Assembly (NCBI RefSeq): GCF_963082655.1
Contig: NC_081554.1
Span: 191,008,437 to 191,072,436 of the forward strand
DNA from: Stomoxys calcitrans
Taxonomy: Eukaryota; Arthropoda; Insecta; Diptera; Muscidae
Reading direction: 5' to 3'
Length of the DNA stretch: 64,000 nt
Part shown: positions 9,990 through 21,350 of the stretch, in pieces
Position numbering within the stretch: the first letter of the stretch is position 1
Layout of the letters: each line of letters opens with the position of its first letter
Notes under the pieces: generated by a model
The model's input: only the letters and a program-made list of their open reading frames with translations
What the model was told of the DNA's origin: nothing
Database searches by the model: none
Translations under genes and position numbers: made by a program

Positions 9990-11640
9990 CCTTCAGGGGT
10001 ACAAGAGTTCAGATAGGACAATCGGTTTATAAGGGAGCTTTAAAAGGCCATAAATCGACTTGGACCATGCTAAATGTGGCTGCTGTAGGTCACAGCAAAT
10101 AAATATAGATCGGTCTGAACCATGTACGACACGGATACATAAATAAGTCCCTGTGTAAAATTTCAGCGAAATCGGATTATAAATGTGCCTTTTAATGGCT
10201 AAAAACCATAAATCAAGAGACCGGTATATATGGCAGCTATATCCAAATCTGGATCGATCTGGGCCAAATTGAAGAATAATGTTGAAAGGCCTAACACAGC
10301 TCACTGTCCCAAATTTCGGCGACATTGGACAATAAATACGCCTTTTATGGGCCCAAGACTTTAAATCGAGAGATCGGTCTATATAACAATTATATTCAAA
10401 TCTGGATCGATCTGGGCCAAATTGAAAAAGGATGTCGAAGGGCTTAACGCAACTCACTGTCCCAAATTTCGGCGATATCGGACAACAAATGCACCTTTTA
10501 TGGGCCCAAAACCGTAAACTATAGATCGGCCTATATGACAGCTATATCCAAATCTGGACCGATCTGAGCCAAAATAAAGAAGGATGTCGAAGGGCTTAAG
10601 AGAATTCACTGTTCCAAATGCGCTTTTTATATGGCATCTACATCCAAATCTGGGCTAAATTGCAGAAAGATGTCGAGGGGCCTAACGTAACTCACTGTGC
10701 CAAATTTCGGCGACATCGGATAATAATGTAGCTTTTATGGGCCCAAAACATTAAATCGAGAGATCGGTCTATATGGCAGCTATATTCAAATCTGGACCGA
10801 TCTTAGCCAAATTGAAAAAGGATGTCGAAGGGCCTAACACAACTCACTGTTCTAAATGTTGGCAATTTCGGACAATACATGCTCCTTTTATGGGCCCAAG
10901 ACCTAAAATCGAGAGATCGGTCAAAATGGCAGCTATATCCAAATCTGAACCGATCTGAGCCAAATTGAAGAATAATGTTGAAGAGCCTAACACAACTCAC
11001 TGTCCGAAATTTCGGCGATATCGGACAAAAAGTGCGCCCTTTATGGCCTCAAAATGGTCCCTTTTTTGGGTATTTAAAATTTTGCAGACATTTTGGGTAT
11101 ACAATAGCTGCTATATAAACCGATCTCCAAATATGGTCCGATCTGGACGATATTCAACCAAAAAGGGTTTAGAGGGGTACCGGAACTCGCTTACCAAATT
11201 TCATCGATATAGGATGAAAAATGCTCCGTTTATAGGCTCATTACACAATATCGGGAGATCGGTACATATGGCAGCTATATCCAAATATGGTCTACCAAAT
11301 TTCATCGAATTCGGGTATTAAAAGGATCTTTTATGGCCTCAATACCCTATATCGGGAGATCGGGTGGTCGGTCTAAGGGCAGTTATATCCAAATAAAGTT
11401 CGATCTGAACCGCACTTCACACAAATGAATTCACAAATGAAAAGGGGTCTACCAGAACTCACTGTGACAAATTTCATCGAAATCGAATGAAAAATGACCA
11501 ATTTTTTGCCTCAAGACTTTAAGTCTGGAGATCGGTCTTTATAACTCCTATATATAACTAAAATCCGATTTTATGAGATCAGAAGATCAGTTTTATATGC
11601 AAAGAATACGAAATCATCTAAAATTTTATGAAAAATATTA
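9990..11640 (-). mobile_element. DINE-like internal repeat block, A1 type
   Basis: Around ten diverged units of roughly 150-160 bp on the reverse strand. They are recognisable on the plus strand by AGATCGGTCTATATGGCAGC, CAAATCTGGACCGATCTG and AACTCACTGTCCCAAATTTC. Units after 11040 are a divergent subtype with GGTACCGGAACTCGC or CTACCAGAACTCAC in place of the usual string. Neither a clean 5' module nor a clean GGCCGAAC end is visible, so both ends appear truncated. ORFs of 60-154 codons here are repeat translations. Confidence 0.7.
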
Positions 11641-11689
11641 TTATAACCAAGATATATGCAAAATTATAAATACCCAGCTTTTCGGTATA

Positions 11690-11736
11690 CCCGGGTATTT
11701 ACTCAATTTACCGGGTAAATACCTTTTGGGTATTTA
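11690..11736. repeat. Inverted repeat around GGGTATTTAC / GTAAATACC
   Basis: The plus strand reads GGGTATTTAC, a short AT-rich spacer, then CGGGTAAATACC, followed by a further GGGTATTTA. It could form a short hairpin. It lies between a reverse- and a forward-oriented DINE-like block and may be the terminus of an unrecognised element. Confidence 0.45.
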
Positions 11737-11761
11737 GCCATCGTCCACCTCTACAAATGGG

Positions 11762-12373
11762 TCATACCGATCCAGATTTAGATATTTTTTTCATATAAAC
11801 CGATTTGACTTCTTGAGCTGCTGGAAGCCACACACAGTGTTCTGTTATGAATTCCCACAACTGTTCCATGTACCGTCCAAGTTGGTCAAGAACCTGATAT
11901 AGCTTCCATATAAACTGATCTCCCGATTTGACTTCTTGAGCCCCTGAAAACCTCAAGATTTTTGCGATTTGGCTGAAATTTTGCACAAGTGTTATGCTAT
12001 GACTTCCAAGAAATTGGTCAAGAACCTGATAGGGCTCCCATATAAACCGATCTACGGATTAAAATTTTTGAGCCCCTAGAAGCCGCAACCTTTGGCTGAA
12101 ATGTTGCATGTGGTGTTGCGTTATGACTTCCAACAACAGAACCAAGTGCGGTCTAAATCGGTCTATAACCTGATATAGCTCCCATATAAACCGATCTCCC
12201 GATTTGACTTCTTGAGCCCCTGGAAACCTCAAGTTTCTTCCGATTTGGCTCAAATTTTGAAGGTAGTGTTCTGTTATGAGTTTCAAAAACAGTTCCAATT
12301 ACGGTCTTTAACCAGATAAGGTGGTGGGTTCTCTAGATTCGGCCCGGCCGAACTTAGCACGCTTTTACTTGTT
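11762..12373 (+). mobile_element. DINE-like element, A2 subfamily, 3' half
   Basis: About three units of roughly 165 bp with CCGATCTCCCGATTTGACTT, TTGAGCCCCTGGAAACCTCA and GAAATTTTGCA-type runs. It ends in TCGGCCCGGCCGAACTTAGC followed by ACGCTTTTACTTGTT, the expected terminal palindrome and tail. The 5' module is missing. Confidence 0.7.
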
Positions 12374-12384
12374 AGAAACTATAG

Positions 12385-12795
12385 CGTGATTTCAGACAGA
12401 CGGACGGACATGGCGAGATCGGCTGTTTTTTTGTTCCTCGTAACCAACATGCAGGGGATTTCTCCTATATATGCAATGCATTGGCAATTAGAAAAGTTAA
12501 GGGTTGGAGGGGGGAAAGAGGTAGTAGTGTTTATTGATATTCGTCTTAAACTTCCGAACGTCAATGTCGGTGGGAAAGACATTAGTCGGAAGTCAATTTC
12601 ACATACGAACGATTCGGGCGAAAAATGTATTTTCTCGGTTATGCATGGTTCATTCGACTGGCACCCTTCCCGGGTTCAAGATTTCAGTTAGAACGTTCGG
12701 TTTATAGTGGTGCTAAATAAGGCCCTAAATCGATTTGGACCATGCTAAGTGTGGTTGCTGTAAGTCACAGCAGAACTCGTAGTGCGAAATTTCAG
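12385..12795 (-). mobile_element. Decayed DINE-like 5' module and unit
   Basis: CAGACGGACGGACATGGCGA at 12397-12416 is the reverse complement of the GTCCGTCTG module. A weak internal unit at 12600-12790 (GGTTTATAGTGGTGCTAAAT, TTGGACCATGCTAA) resembles the variant at 10000-10140. Sequence in between is diverged. Confidence 0.5.
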
Positions 12796-12797
12796 TT

Positions 12798-13085
12798 AAA
12801 AAGAAAAAAAAAACTAGACCCACCCCGGTCATTCAGCGCTTTTCTTGGAATGATGCCTTTTCTCAAAGAAAGGAAAACTATTTTCGAAAAACCCCACTAT
12901 TGGTGTAGCAATTCTGTTGACATTTTCGTCAATGTCTTCAATGCTCGGGGCATCTAAATTACATTGTCCAAAAGTCTTCTTCTGAGTAGTCTTCCGAATT
13001 TTGGTTTTCAACTTATTACGGAACCTCATCGGATTCGGCACTGGCTGTTCTATTCTATACCTTAGCAGTGGTCTGAGCACACCTT
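12798..13085 (-). pseudogene. Possible non-LTR ORF2 fragment between endonuclease and RT
   Basis: The 83-codon reverse frame (12829-13080) reads NPMRFRNKLKTKIRK, then PSIEDIDENVNRI and FFENSFPFFEK. The pattern of a basic segment followed by an SI-x-D-x-x-x-N-x-x-I helix and a run of aromatic/basic residues resembles the linker after the endonuclease domain in non-LTR ORF2 proteins. No catalytic residue is covered, so this is a tentative call; a chance ORF is the alternative. Confidence 0.3.
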
Positions 13086-13122
13086 CTCAGAATGCTGAAC
13101 CTCAGCAATCAAATTTTCCGAA

Positions 13123-14332
13123 CATGTCCGTCCGTCCGTCTGTCTGTCTTGCACAAATACATCTTATTAGTGTAGGTCGGTTGGGATTGTAAATGGGCTA
13201 TATCGGTCCACGTTTTGATATAGCTGCTATATAAACCGATCTGGGATCTTGACTTCTTGAGCCGCTAGAGCGCTCAATTCTTATCCGATTTGGATGAAAT
13301 TTTGCATGAGGTGTTTTATTATGAGTTCCAACAACTGTGCTGAGTATGGTTGAAATCGGTCCATAACTTGATATAGCTGTCATATAAACCTATCTGGGGT
13401 CTTGACTTCTTGAGCGTCTAGTGTGCGCAATTCTTATCCGATTTGGCTGAAATTTTGCACGACGTGTTTTGTTGTGCCTTCCAACAACTGTGCTAAGATT
13501 AGTTCAAATCGGTCCATAACCTGATATTGCTTCCATATAAACGGATCTGGGGTCTTGATTTCTTGAGCCACTAGAGGGCGCAATTATTATCCGATTTGGC
13601 TCAAATTTTGTACAACGGATTCTCCCATGACATTTAACATACGTGTCGAATATAGCATGAGTCGGTTTATAGCCTAATGCAGCTCCCCTATAAACCGATC
13701 TACCTATTTTACTTCTACAGCCCCTAAAGTGCGCAATTCTTACAAGATTTGGCTGAAATTTTACACAATGACTTCTACTATGATCTCCAATATTCAATAT
13801 TCTTTTATCCTTTGTTTGTCTAAAAAGAGATACCGTGGAAAGAGCTCGACAAATGCGACCCATAGTGGAGGGTATATAAGATTTGCTTTAACTTGTTTAT
13901 GTTGGTACTACCCCACGAAATGTGGCGACAGTTCGCATCGCAAAGCGGTGTAGGTTAGTTTGAATTGTGTGTGAAAATTTGCGTAGTGACTTCTGCTACG
14001 ACTCCCCAACATACATGCCAAGTATGGCTTAAATCCGTTCTTAACCTGATATAGCTCCCATATAAACCGATCTCCCGATTACATTTCTTGAGCTCCTAGA
14101 GGGCGCAGTTTTTTATTATTTGCATAACGATTCATATCCTGATATAACTCCCATATAAACCGATTTTATTTCTTAAGTGTCTATAGGGCTCAAATGTTAT
14201 CCGACATAGTTGCAATTTTGTGCATTAACTTCTACTATGGGCTCCAACATTCACACCAAGTATATGGGCTATGGCTATAGCAAAACAACTCTTATCCATT
14301 TTCCGGCTGAACTAAGCATACTTTTACTTGTT
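13123..14332 (+). mobile_element. DINE-like element, A2 subfamily
   Basis: It begins with the GTCCGTCCGTCTGTCTGTCT block followed by ATTAGTGTAGGTCGGTTGGG, typical of the 5' side. Six or seven units of about 165 bp follow, marked by TATAAACCGATCT, CTTCTTGAGC, CGCAATTCTTATCCGATTTGG and GAAATTTTGCAC. It ends with CCGGCTGAACTAAGCATACT and TTTACTTGTT. The tip upstream of the GTCCGT block is missing. Confidence 0.75.
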
Positions 14333-14681
14333 TTCCTTTACTATAAATTCCATTTCTTTTCCAAGTGTCTTCTGCCTCACCCTGTATATGCGTTCAGCCA
14401 TTTCAATACACTCACGTTCTCTTTCAGTTCCAATAAGTTCACAAAACGTTCCTTTGATATTATTCCGTTAGAAATCGTGATGCGTGGAGGATTTTAAATT
14501 CCTTTCCATATGAACGCTGCGAATGATAAAAGCTAAGACTGATTGACATCCTGTGGAGATTGTGGAACCTCAAATGATTCTTAAGTGTGTAACTGGAAAG
14601 TAAGAGATTATCAATGTACAAGTGGAGAGTAACTGACGAAAGGGCTAAATCTTATAGTATAGGAGATTATTAATTTCAAAA
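14333..14681. other. Unassigned interval
   Basis: Roughly 350 bp of AT-rich sequence with no coding frame or recognisable repeat. Confidence 0.4.
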
Positions 14682-14919
14682 CAAGTAAAAGCATGTTGGC
14701 CAGGCCTGTGTAAAAATTTTAGCTATATTATATGGGTTATAGACCGATTTGGACCCTCCATTTGAGTCATAACATAAAATTTCAGCCAAATCGGACAAAA
14801 GTTGTGGATACCAGGGGCTCACGAACACAAATCGGGAGATCGGTTTATATGGGAACTATATCAGATTCTTGACCGATTTGAACCGTACTTGGCATAGTTG
14901 TTGGTAATCATACTTATCT
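14682..14919 (-). mobile_element. DINE-like 3'-end fragment, A2 subfamily
   Basis: Starts on the plus strand with AACAAGTAAAAGCATGTTGG and CCAGGCC, the reverse complement of the terminal tail. It continues through one or two units (TCAGCCAAATCGGACAAA, AATCGGGAGATCGGTTTATA) before being cut. Confidence 0.65.
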
Positions 14920-17540
14920 AGTCATTCCGTTTCTGACACCTCGAAAAATTGATCTGCGAACTCATTAATTTGGGGATTGCAAATAGGACATATCGTTTTA
15001 GACTTAGATATAGCTTTCATAGCAACCTATTTCCCGGTTAGAGATCTTGAGCCCGTGGAAACTGCAAGTGTTTTCTGATTTTGCTGAGATTATAATCGTG
15101 TTCTGTTATGACTTTCAATATCCGCCGTAAGTACGGTCCAGTTCTATAACGGTCCTGTTATAGCTCTCATAGTTATCCGATTTGCCCGAAATGTTGCATG
15201 TAGCGTTCTGATATACCTTCCAACATCCATGGTAAGTATGGTTCAAATCGATGTACAATCTGAAAAAGCACCTATGCTTTTTCAACATATTTCTGTAATT
15301 TGGCCTAGATCGATCAAGAATTGGATATAGCTGCCATATAGACCGATCCTCCGATTCTAGGTTTTTGGGCCATAAAAGACGCATTTATTGTCCTATCTCG
15401 CCGAATTTTGGGACTGTGAGTTATGTTAGGCCACTCGACATCCTTATTCAATTTGGCCCAGATCGGTCCAGATTTGGATATAGCTGTCATATAGACTGAT
15501 CCGCCGATTTGGGGTCTTTGGCCCATAAAAGGCGCATTTATTGTCCGATTTTGTCAAAATTTGGGACAGTGAGTTGTGTTAGACCCTCCGACATCTTTCT
15601 TTAATTTGGTTCAGATCGGTCGAGATTTGGATATAGCTGCCATATAGACCAATCCGCCGATTTAGGGTCTTAGGCCCGTATGAGCCATATCTATTGTCCG
15701 ATTTTGCTCCAATTTGGGACAATGAGTTGTGTAAGGCCCATCGACATCTTTTCGAAACTTGGTACAGATCGGTCTAGATTTGGATATAGCTGGCATATAG
15801 ACCGATCCACCGATTTAGGATCTTGGGCCCATAAAAGTCACATTTATTATCCGATTTTGCTGAAATTTGGGACACTGAGTTGTGTTAGGCTCTTCGACAT
15901 TCTTCTTCAATTTTGTTTAGATCGGTTCAGATTTGGATATAGCTGCCATATAGACCGATCTCTCGACTTAAGGCTTTGGGTCCATAAAAGGCGTATTTAT
16001 TGTCCAATGTCGTCGAAATTTTGGACAGTGAGCCGTGTCAGAGCCTTCAACATATTTCTGCAATTTGATCGATCAAGATTTGGATATAGCTGCCATATAG
16101 ACCGATCCTCCCATTCAAGGTTTTTGGGCCATAAAAGGCGCATTTATTGTCCTATTTCGCCGAATTTTGGGACAGTGGGTTATGTTAGGCCACTCGACAT
16201 CCTTATTCAATTTGGCCCAGATCGGTCCAGTTTTGGATATAGCTGTCATATAGACCGATCCGCCGATTTAGGGTCATGCGGCCATACAAGCCACATTAAT
16301 TATCCGATTTTGCTTAAAATTTGGGGAAGTGAGTTGTGTTAGGCCCTTCGACATCCTTATTCAATTTGGTCCAGATCGGTCCAGATTAGGATATAGCTGT
16401 CATATAGACCGATCCGCCGATTTGGGGTTTTAGGCCCATAAAAGGCGCATTTATTGTTCGATTTTGTCAAAATTTGGGACAGTAAGTTGTGTTAGGCCCT
16501 TCGACATCTTTCTTCAATTTGGCTCATATCGGTTGAAATTTGGATATAGCTGCCATATAGACCGATCTCTAAATTTAAAGTCTTGGGCCCGTAAAAGCCA
16601 TATTTATTATCCGATTTTGCTGAAATTTTGGACAGTGAGTTGTGTCAGAGCCTTCAACATATTTCTGCAATTTGGCCTAGATCGATCAAGATTTGCATAT
16701 AGCTGTCATATAGACCGATTTCTCTATTCAAGGTTTTGGGGCCATAAAATTCGCATTTATTGTCAGATTTCGCCGAAATTTGGGACAATGAGTTATGTTA
16801 GGGTCTTCGACATCCTTCTTCAATTTGGTGCAGATCGGTTCAGATTTGGATATAGCTGTCATATAGACCAATACGCCGATTTAGGGTCTTAGGCCCATAA
16901 AAGCCACACTAATTATACGATTTTGCTGAAATTTAGGACAGTGAGTTGTGTTAGGCCACTCGACATCTTTGTTTAATTTGGCTGCCATATAGACCGATCT
17001 CTCGATTTAAGGTTTGGGGCCCCGAAAGGCGCATTTATTGTCCGATGTCGCTGAAATTCGGGACAATGAGTCTTGCCAGAGCCTTCGACATATTACTGCA
17101 ATTTGGCCTAGATCGATCAAGATTTGCATATATCTGCCATATAGACAGATCTCTCGATTTAAGGTTTGGGGCCATAAAAGGCGCATTAATTGTCAGATTT
17201 CGCCGAAATTTGGGACAGTGAGTTGTGTTAGGCTCTTCGACATACTTCTGCAACTTGGTCCAAATCGGATATAGCTGCCATATAGACCGATTTCTCTTTT
17301 TAAAGTCTTGGCCCTATAAAAGGCGCATTTATAATCCGATTTCACTGAAATTTGATACAGTGACTCATGTTAGGCTTTTCAATATCCATGTCGTATATGG
17401 TTCATATTTCGATAAAGCTGCTATGGGGCATAAGGTATGCGTATTTCACAGGATTTTGACGAAAGATGGTTTACATATATATCAGAGAAGGTGGGTGTCC
17501 AAAGTTCGTCCATGCCGAACTTAACGCCTTTTTCCTTGTT
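14920..17540 (+). mobile_element. Large DINE-like element, A1 subfamily, about 2.6 kb
   Basis: The 5' side shows GTCATTCCGTTTCTGACACC and GGGGATTGCAAATAGG, the module after the terminal tip. From 15300 to 17280 about a dozen units follow at a spacing of roughly 148-157 bp. Each carries CAGATCGGTCCAGATTTGG, ATATAGCTGCCATATAGACC, GGCGCATTTATTGTCCGATT and GTTGTGTTAGGC. It ends with CCATGCCGAACTTAACGCCT and TTTTCCTTGTT. Frames such as 15680-16342 (220 codons) are repeat translations: the same peptide (DRSRFGYSCHIDRS) recurs every 50 residues. Confidence 0.8.
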
Positions 17541-17563
17541 CGAGGTTACTACTTGATATTCAT

Positions 17564-17661
17564 ATAGCCGATTACTGGCTTAGGTGTATGACCATAATGG
17601 CATGGGCCGGATTTATATCCGCACCCTCTTTCCAACGTACCAAATTATCCTAACCTAACAT
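17564..17661 (+). mobile_element. 3'-end fragment of a non-LTR retrotransposon
   Basis: GCCGATTACTGGCTTAGGTG, GGCATGGGCCGGATTTATAT and CACCCTCTTTCC match the 3' untranslated end at 62963-63035. It ends in TATCCTAACCTAAC. It has no coding content and sits between two DINE-like terminal motifs. Confidence 0.75.
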
Positions 17662-17720
17662 GTTTCGTAGTGGTGGCTTTCCAAGTTTCGGCCCTGCCGA
17701 ACCTTGCACATTTTAACTTG
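17662..17720 (+). mobile_element. DINE-like 3' terminal motif
   Basis: TAGTGGTGGCTTTCCAAGTT followed by CGGCCCTGCCGAACCTTGCA and TTTTAACTTG is a decayed terminal palindrome and tail, separated from the previous one by the retrotransposon tail fragment. Confidence 0.6.
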
Positions 17721-19244
17721 TATGTATTGAAACTCTTTAGTTTGGTTGTGGGTTAATGATCAAATTTTTCAACCCATATTTTAATGCCCTCTATAGTTTC
17801 ACTTTCATGTTTTTGTCTCCATTTTACTAAAAAATAAATTAAATCTTAACTTTCTATTGGCCATAGTTATAACTCACCTTGAGACTATGCTTTTCTCCAA
17901 CTTTGTCCTTAGTAGAGATTTTTGTTTCCTAAAAAAGAGACTGAATAATTTCATTTTTTTTTCGGCCTTAACATTCATTTATGAAAATGCATAGCTGGTA
18001 AAAGGAATTCCTGTTTGAAAATGTGGTTATTATTTTGCTTTACTTTTTGTCTTACTTGAGGCTAGGGCAGCATTTCTATTTTGTTTCCTACGTGCAAAGG
18101 AAGTGCTTGCAATCAAAGTTCATGCCATTGTTTGGCTGTTTTTGTGTCATACACCTGCACGTACAACTTCAATGTAAGTATGAGCTTGAGCTTAAAATAA
18201 AATTTTTTTGAGGTCCTTACAAAAAAAGAAATTGTGTTTCGAACAAAGAAAACCTTATTAAAGATCTTTTGCAGTTGAGGTGTCAATCAAACACCAAAAA
18301 TGGCAAGTTTTAACATAGCATACAGGTTAAGTTATATTCGTCCCAGTGGCCTTAAACACATGAAAGTTAATCTCTGGAAGTGCATTTTCTATAGGCCTAT
18401 AAGAATCATTTGAGCCTTTCTCCATTAAATCCTTTTGAAACATGTCAGCCAAAAAATCCTTTGTGATATGTTAGAAACATACACAGAAGTACATGGCTGT
18501 GAATTTTTGCAGGATTCTGTCACCGCACTATCGTTGTCGACTACTTCAGCCTTAACCACATTAGTGCGATCCCTGGCTTTTGTTGTGTTTGTTCGCATAG
18601 GTTGTAGCTGTTGTTTGGCTTTGTTTCAATTGCCCAAATGCTTTTCGTGATGCAGCTGGTGTTTAGAGACTGAGGGGGAATGGAAGAGAGCAAGACGGTT
18701 GTTGTTTTAGGAACTTGTCATCAGGTTTTGCTGTTGGTGTTCCGTAAAGGGATGTTGTTTATCTTGGTCCTGGGCAATGCACTTTGTGTGCGAGTGAAAG
18801 TCTAACATACATGGCTTCGTGCTCTGCTGCAATTTAAGCTTTTGCCCAAGAATTTTTTTTTTTTTTGGTGATAGTTCATTGCATTTTTGCTCTCCAAAAG
18901 TTGTGTTGGATTTTCGTTTTTTTTTTCACCAAGAGCTTCCTTTGCCTTTAAAAATGCACACTCGTGCGCTAACCAAAAAATTGTATTGCAGAGTAATTGA
19001 AAAAATGGAAAGTTTTTCATTTTTCAAATTGTTTTTCTTTTTGTAGGTGAGTGTGTGTGTTGGTTTTTTGTTTTCCTTCTGCCATGGAAAATTGCTATGT
19101 AAACACTCACATCCACACATATACACAAAATAGAAATGTGTGAACACATATGAAATATTTAATAGAATTTTAAATTATATACTGTGGGAAAAATTACGTT
19201 GCCAATCCAGAGGTACCTGTTTTACAAATGAGTTTTTATTTATG
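17721..19244. other. Non-repetitive AT-rich interval
   Basis: Homopolymer-rich sequence (long T runs near 18850 and 18918) with no recognisable coding exon. The small frames of 60-75 codons on both strands carry no domain. Confidence 0.45.
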
Positions 19245-19246
19245 TA

Positions 19247-19417
19247 TTGGGTTGCCCAAAAAGTAATTGCGGATTTTTCATATAGTCGGCGTTGACAAAT
19301 TTTTTCACAGCTTGTGACTCTGTAATTGCATTCTTTCTTCTGACAGTTATCAGCTGTTACTTTTAGCTTGCTTTAGAAAAAAAGTGTAAAAGTGCAATTA
19401 CTTTTTGGGCAACCCAA
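19247..19417 (+). mobile_element. Mariner-type MITE, 171 bp
   Basis: It starts TTGGGTTGCCCAAAAAGTAA and ends TTACTTTTTGGGCAACCCAA, a terminal inverted repeat of at least 23 bp flanked by TA dinucleotides (19245-19246 and 19418-19419), the target duplication known for Tc1/mariner. The interior matches the reverse-orientation copy at 50808-51033 except for a roughly 55-bp deletion near the right end. No transposase frame is present. Confidence 0.9.
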
Positions 19418-19423
19418 TAAAAA

Positions 19424-20668
19424 CTAGTAAAAAGGTATTAAGATCGGTCGGGCCGAACTTTGGATACCTACCACCGCGGGTATATAAGTAAACCCCCTCT
19501 CGTCACAATCCGATGAAAATTGGATAACTTCTGCACCCAAATTCGGCACGGACATTGAGTGGTCTAATAAATATAAGTCACTGTTGAGTTTTGTATTTCA
19601 AATTTCAACAAAATCGGGTAATAAATAAAGCTTTTATGAGCTTCAGGCATATCGGTCTATATGACAGCTATAACTAAATACAGTACTATTGGTACCATAT
19701 CGGGTCGGAAGGCAGGTGGCCTAAAACTACTCACTGTTTCAAATTTCAGTGAAATCGGGTAATAAATAAAGCTTTTATGGGCTTCACACCCTTTATCGGG
19801 AGATCGGTCTATATGGCAGCTATAACTAAATATAGTCCGATCTGAACCATACTTAGGTCAGATGTCGCGAGGCCTAAAATAATTCACTGATTAAAATTTC
19901 AGTGAAATTGGGCAATAAATAAAGCTTTTATGAGCTTCAGACCCTTTATCGGCAGATCGGTCTATATGGCAGATATATCTAAATATTGGCCGATCTGAAC
20001 GATATTTGGAACAGATGTTGGTAAGTCTGAAGCACTGTTTCAAATTTCAGCGAAATCGGTTAAAAAATAAAGCCTTTATGGGCTTCAGACCTTTTATCGG
20101 CAGATCGGTCTATATGACAGCTATATCTAAATAAAGTCCGATCTAAAGCATATTTGCGCCCTATGTTAGGAGGCCCAAGTCTACTCACTGTTTCAAATTT
20201 TAGCCAAATTGGTCAATAGATAAAGCTTTTATGGGCTTCAGACCCTTTATCGGCAGATCGGTCTATATAGCAGCTATATCTAAATATAGTCCCATCTGAA
20301 CCATATTAAGGTCAGATGTAGGGAGGCCTTAAACTACTCACTGTTTAAAATTTCAAAATCGGATGAAAAATTAAGTTTTTGTTGGCATTAGAACCTTCAT
20401 CGGAAAATCGATCCAAATATGGTCCAATTTGGTCCGTTCTAGAACTTGACCAGCGCGCATCAATAAGACGTATCTGTGCCAAATTTCAGCTCAATATCTC
20501 AATTTATGAAGTCTGTAGAGTGATTACAACAGACGGATGACACACGGACATCTTTAAATCGTCTTAGAATTTTACGACGATCCGAAATACATATACTTTG
20601 TAAGGTCGGAAATTGATATTTCGATGTGTTGCAAACGGAATGACTAAATGAATTTACCCCCTATCCTG
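19424..20668 (-). mobile_element. Near-complete DINE-like element, A1-like subfamily
   Basis: The plus strand starts ACTAGTAAAAAGGTATTAAG then CGGTCGGGCCGAAC (3' hairpin). It runs through six or seven units of about 158 bp (GGTCTATATGGCAGCTATAT, GGGCTTCAGACCCTTTATCG, AAATTTCAGCGAAATCGG). It ends with GACGGATGACACACGGACAT, TTTCGATGTGTTGCAAACGG and TTACCCCCTATCC, the 5' module. Its 3' end lies 7 bp from the mariner MITE. Confidence 0.8.
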
Positions 20669-20904
20669 AAAGGTTGGATTATCATCTCATCACTGGCTCG
20701 ATAGGAGGATTGTGAACAGAGGAGCTCCGCAGGAGAAGTTTTATATTCTCTATTTTGGCTTTGGTGATCAATGGGACTCCGAGATCTTTCGAGAGAGAGA
20801 GAGTGAGAATGACAGTCGTTGGCTAAGCGGACAACAATGTCATCACGGTGGGTAGCCGTTTCCTCTCTACTATTACGGACCTCGTTCAGGGATGGACGAG
20901 GGGC
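20669..20904. other. Unassigned interval before a LINE fragment
   Basis: GC content is higher than in neighbouring intervals, with a short GA-rich run at 20790-20812. A 91-codon reverse frame spans it without recognisable features. It could be part of the retroelement that follows, but I cannot align it. Confidence 0.35.
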
Positions 20905-21032
20905 CAATGGGCTTGACATAAATCCCAGAAAAACTGAACCCTTCCTTTTTCACCAGGAGAAGGAAGGTGAGTGTTTTTAATGGACCTGTCCTGGATGGGG
21001 TGCAGCTTATGCTCTCTTCGGAGGCTTAGTAC

Positions 21033-21272
21033 TTGGGTGTGATTCTTAACCAGAAACAAAGCGGCAGAAGGAACGTTGAGGAAAGGTTCAAAAGGGAACT
21101 GAACGCGCTCTACTCCTATCGCAACTCGATAGGAAAGCGTAGGGGCCTAAGGCAGAGGACGGCGCACTGGATGTTTACGGCGATCGTTCGGCCAATTCTC
21201 ATCCATGGTTGTCTGATGTGGCACAAAGCTCTGGACAATTGGATGATCGAGAGGTACAGGGTACAGGGTTGA
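21033..21272 (+). pseudogene. Non-LTR reverse transcriptase fragment (thumb side)
   Basis: A 79-codon frame, MGVILNQKQ at the start, corresponding to the YLGVILD-type motif and the following NVEER and AIVRPIL blocks. It lacks the YADD catalytic motif, which would lie upstream of the preserved part. A stop lies just before the start, where the family has a Lys/Tyr-Leu-Gly string. Not functional. Confidence 0.75.
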
Positions 21273-21350
21273 GCTAGTTTCTAGGGCAAGGCGAAGTGAC
21301 CGGAGAGGGGCGTTAAATGCTATTCTCGATCTTATGCATTTGCACCTTTA

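Noticed and set aside
15680..16892. Forward ORFs of 220 and 142 codons with recurring DRSRFGYSCHIDRS-like peptides
   Set aside because: The periodicity equals the DINE-like unit of about 152 bp, and similar peptides appear in many unrelated copies and on both strands. These are repeat translations.
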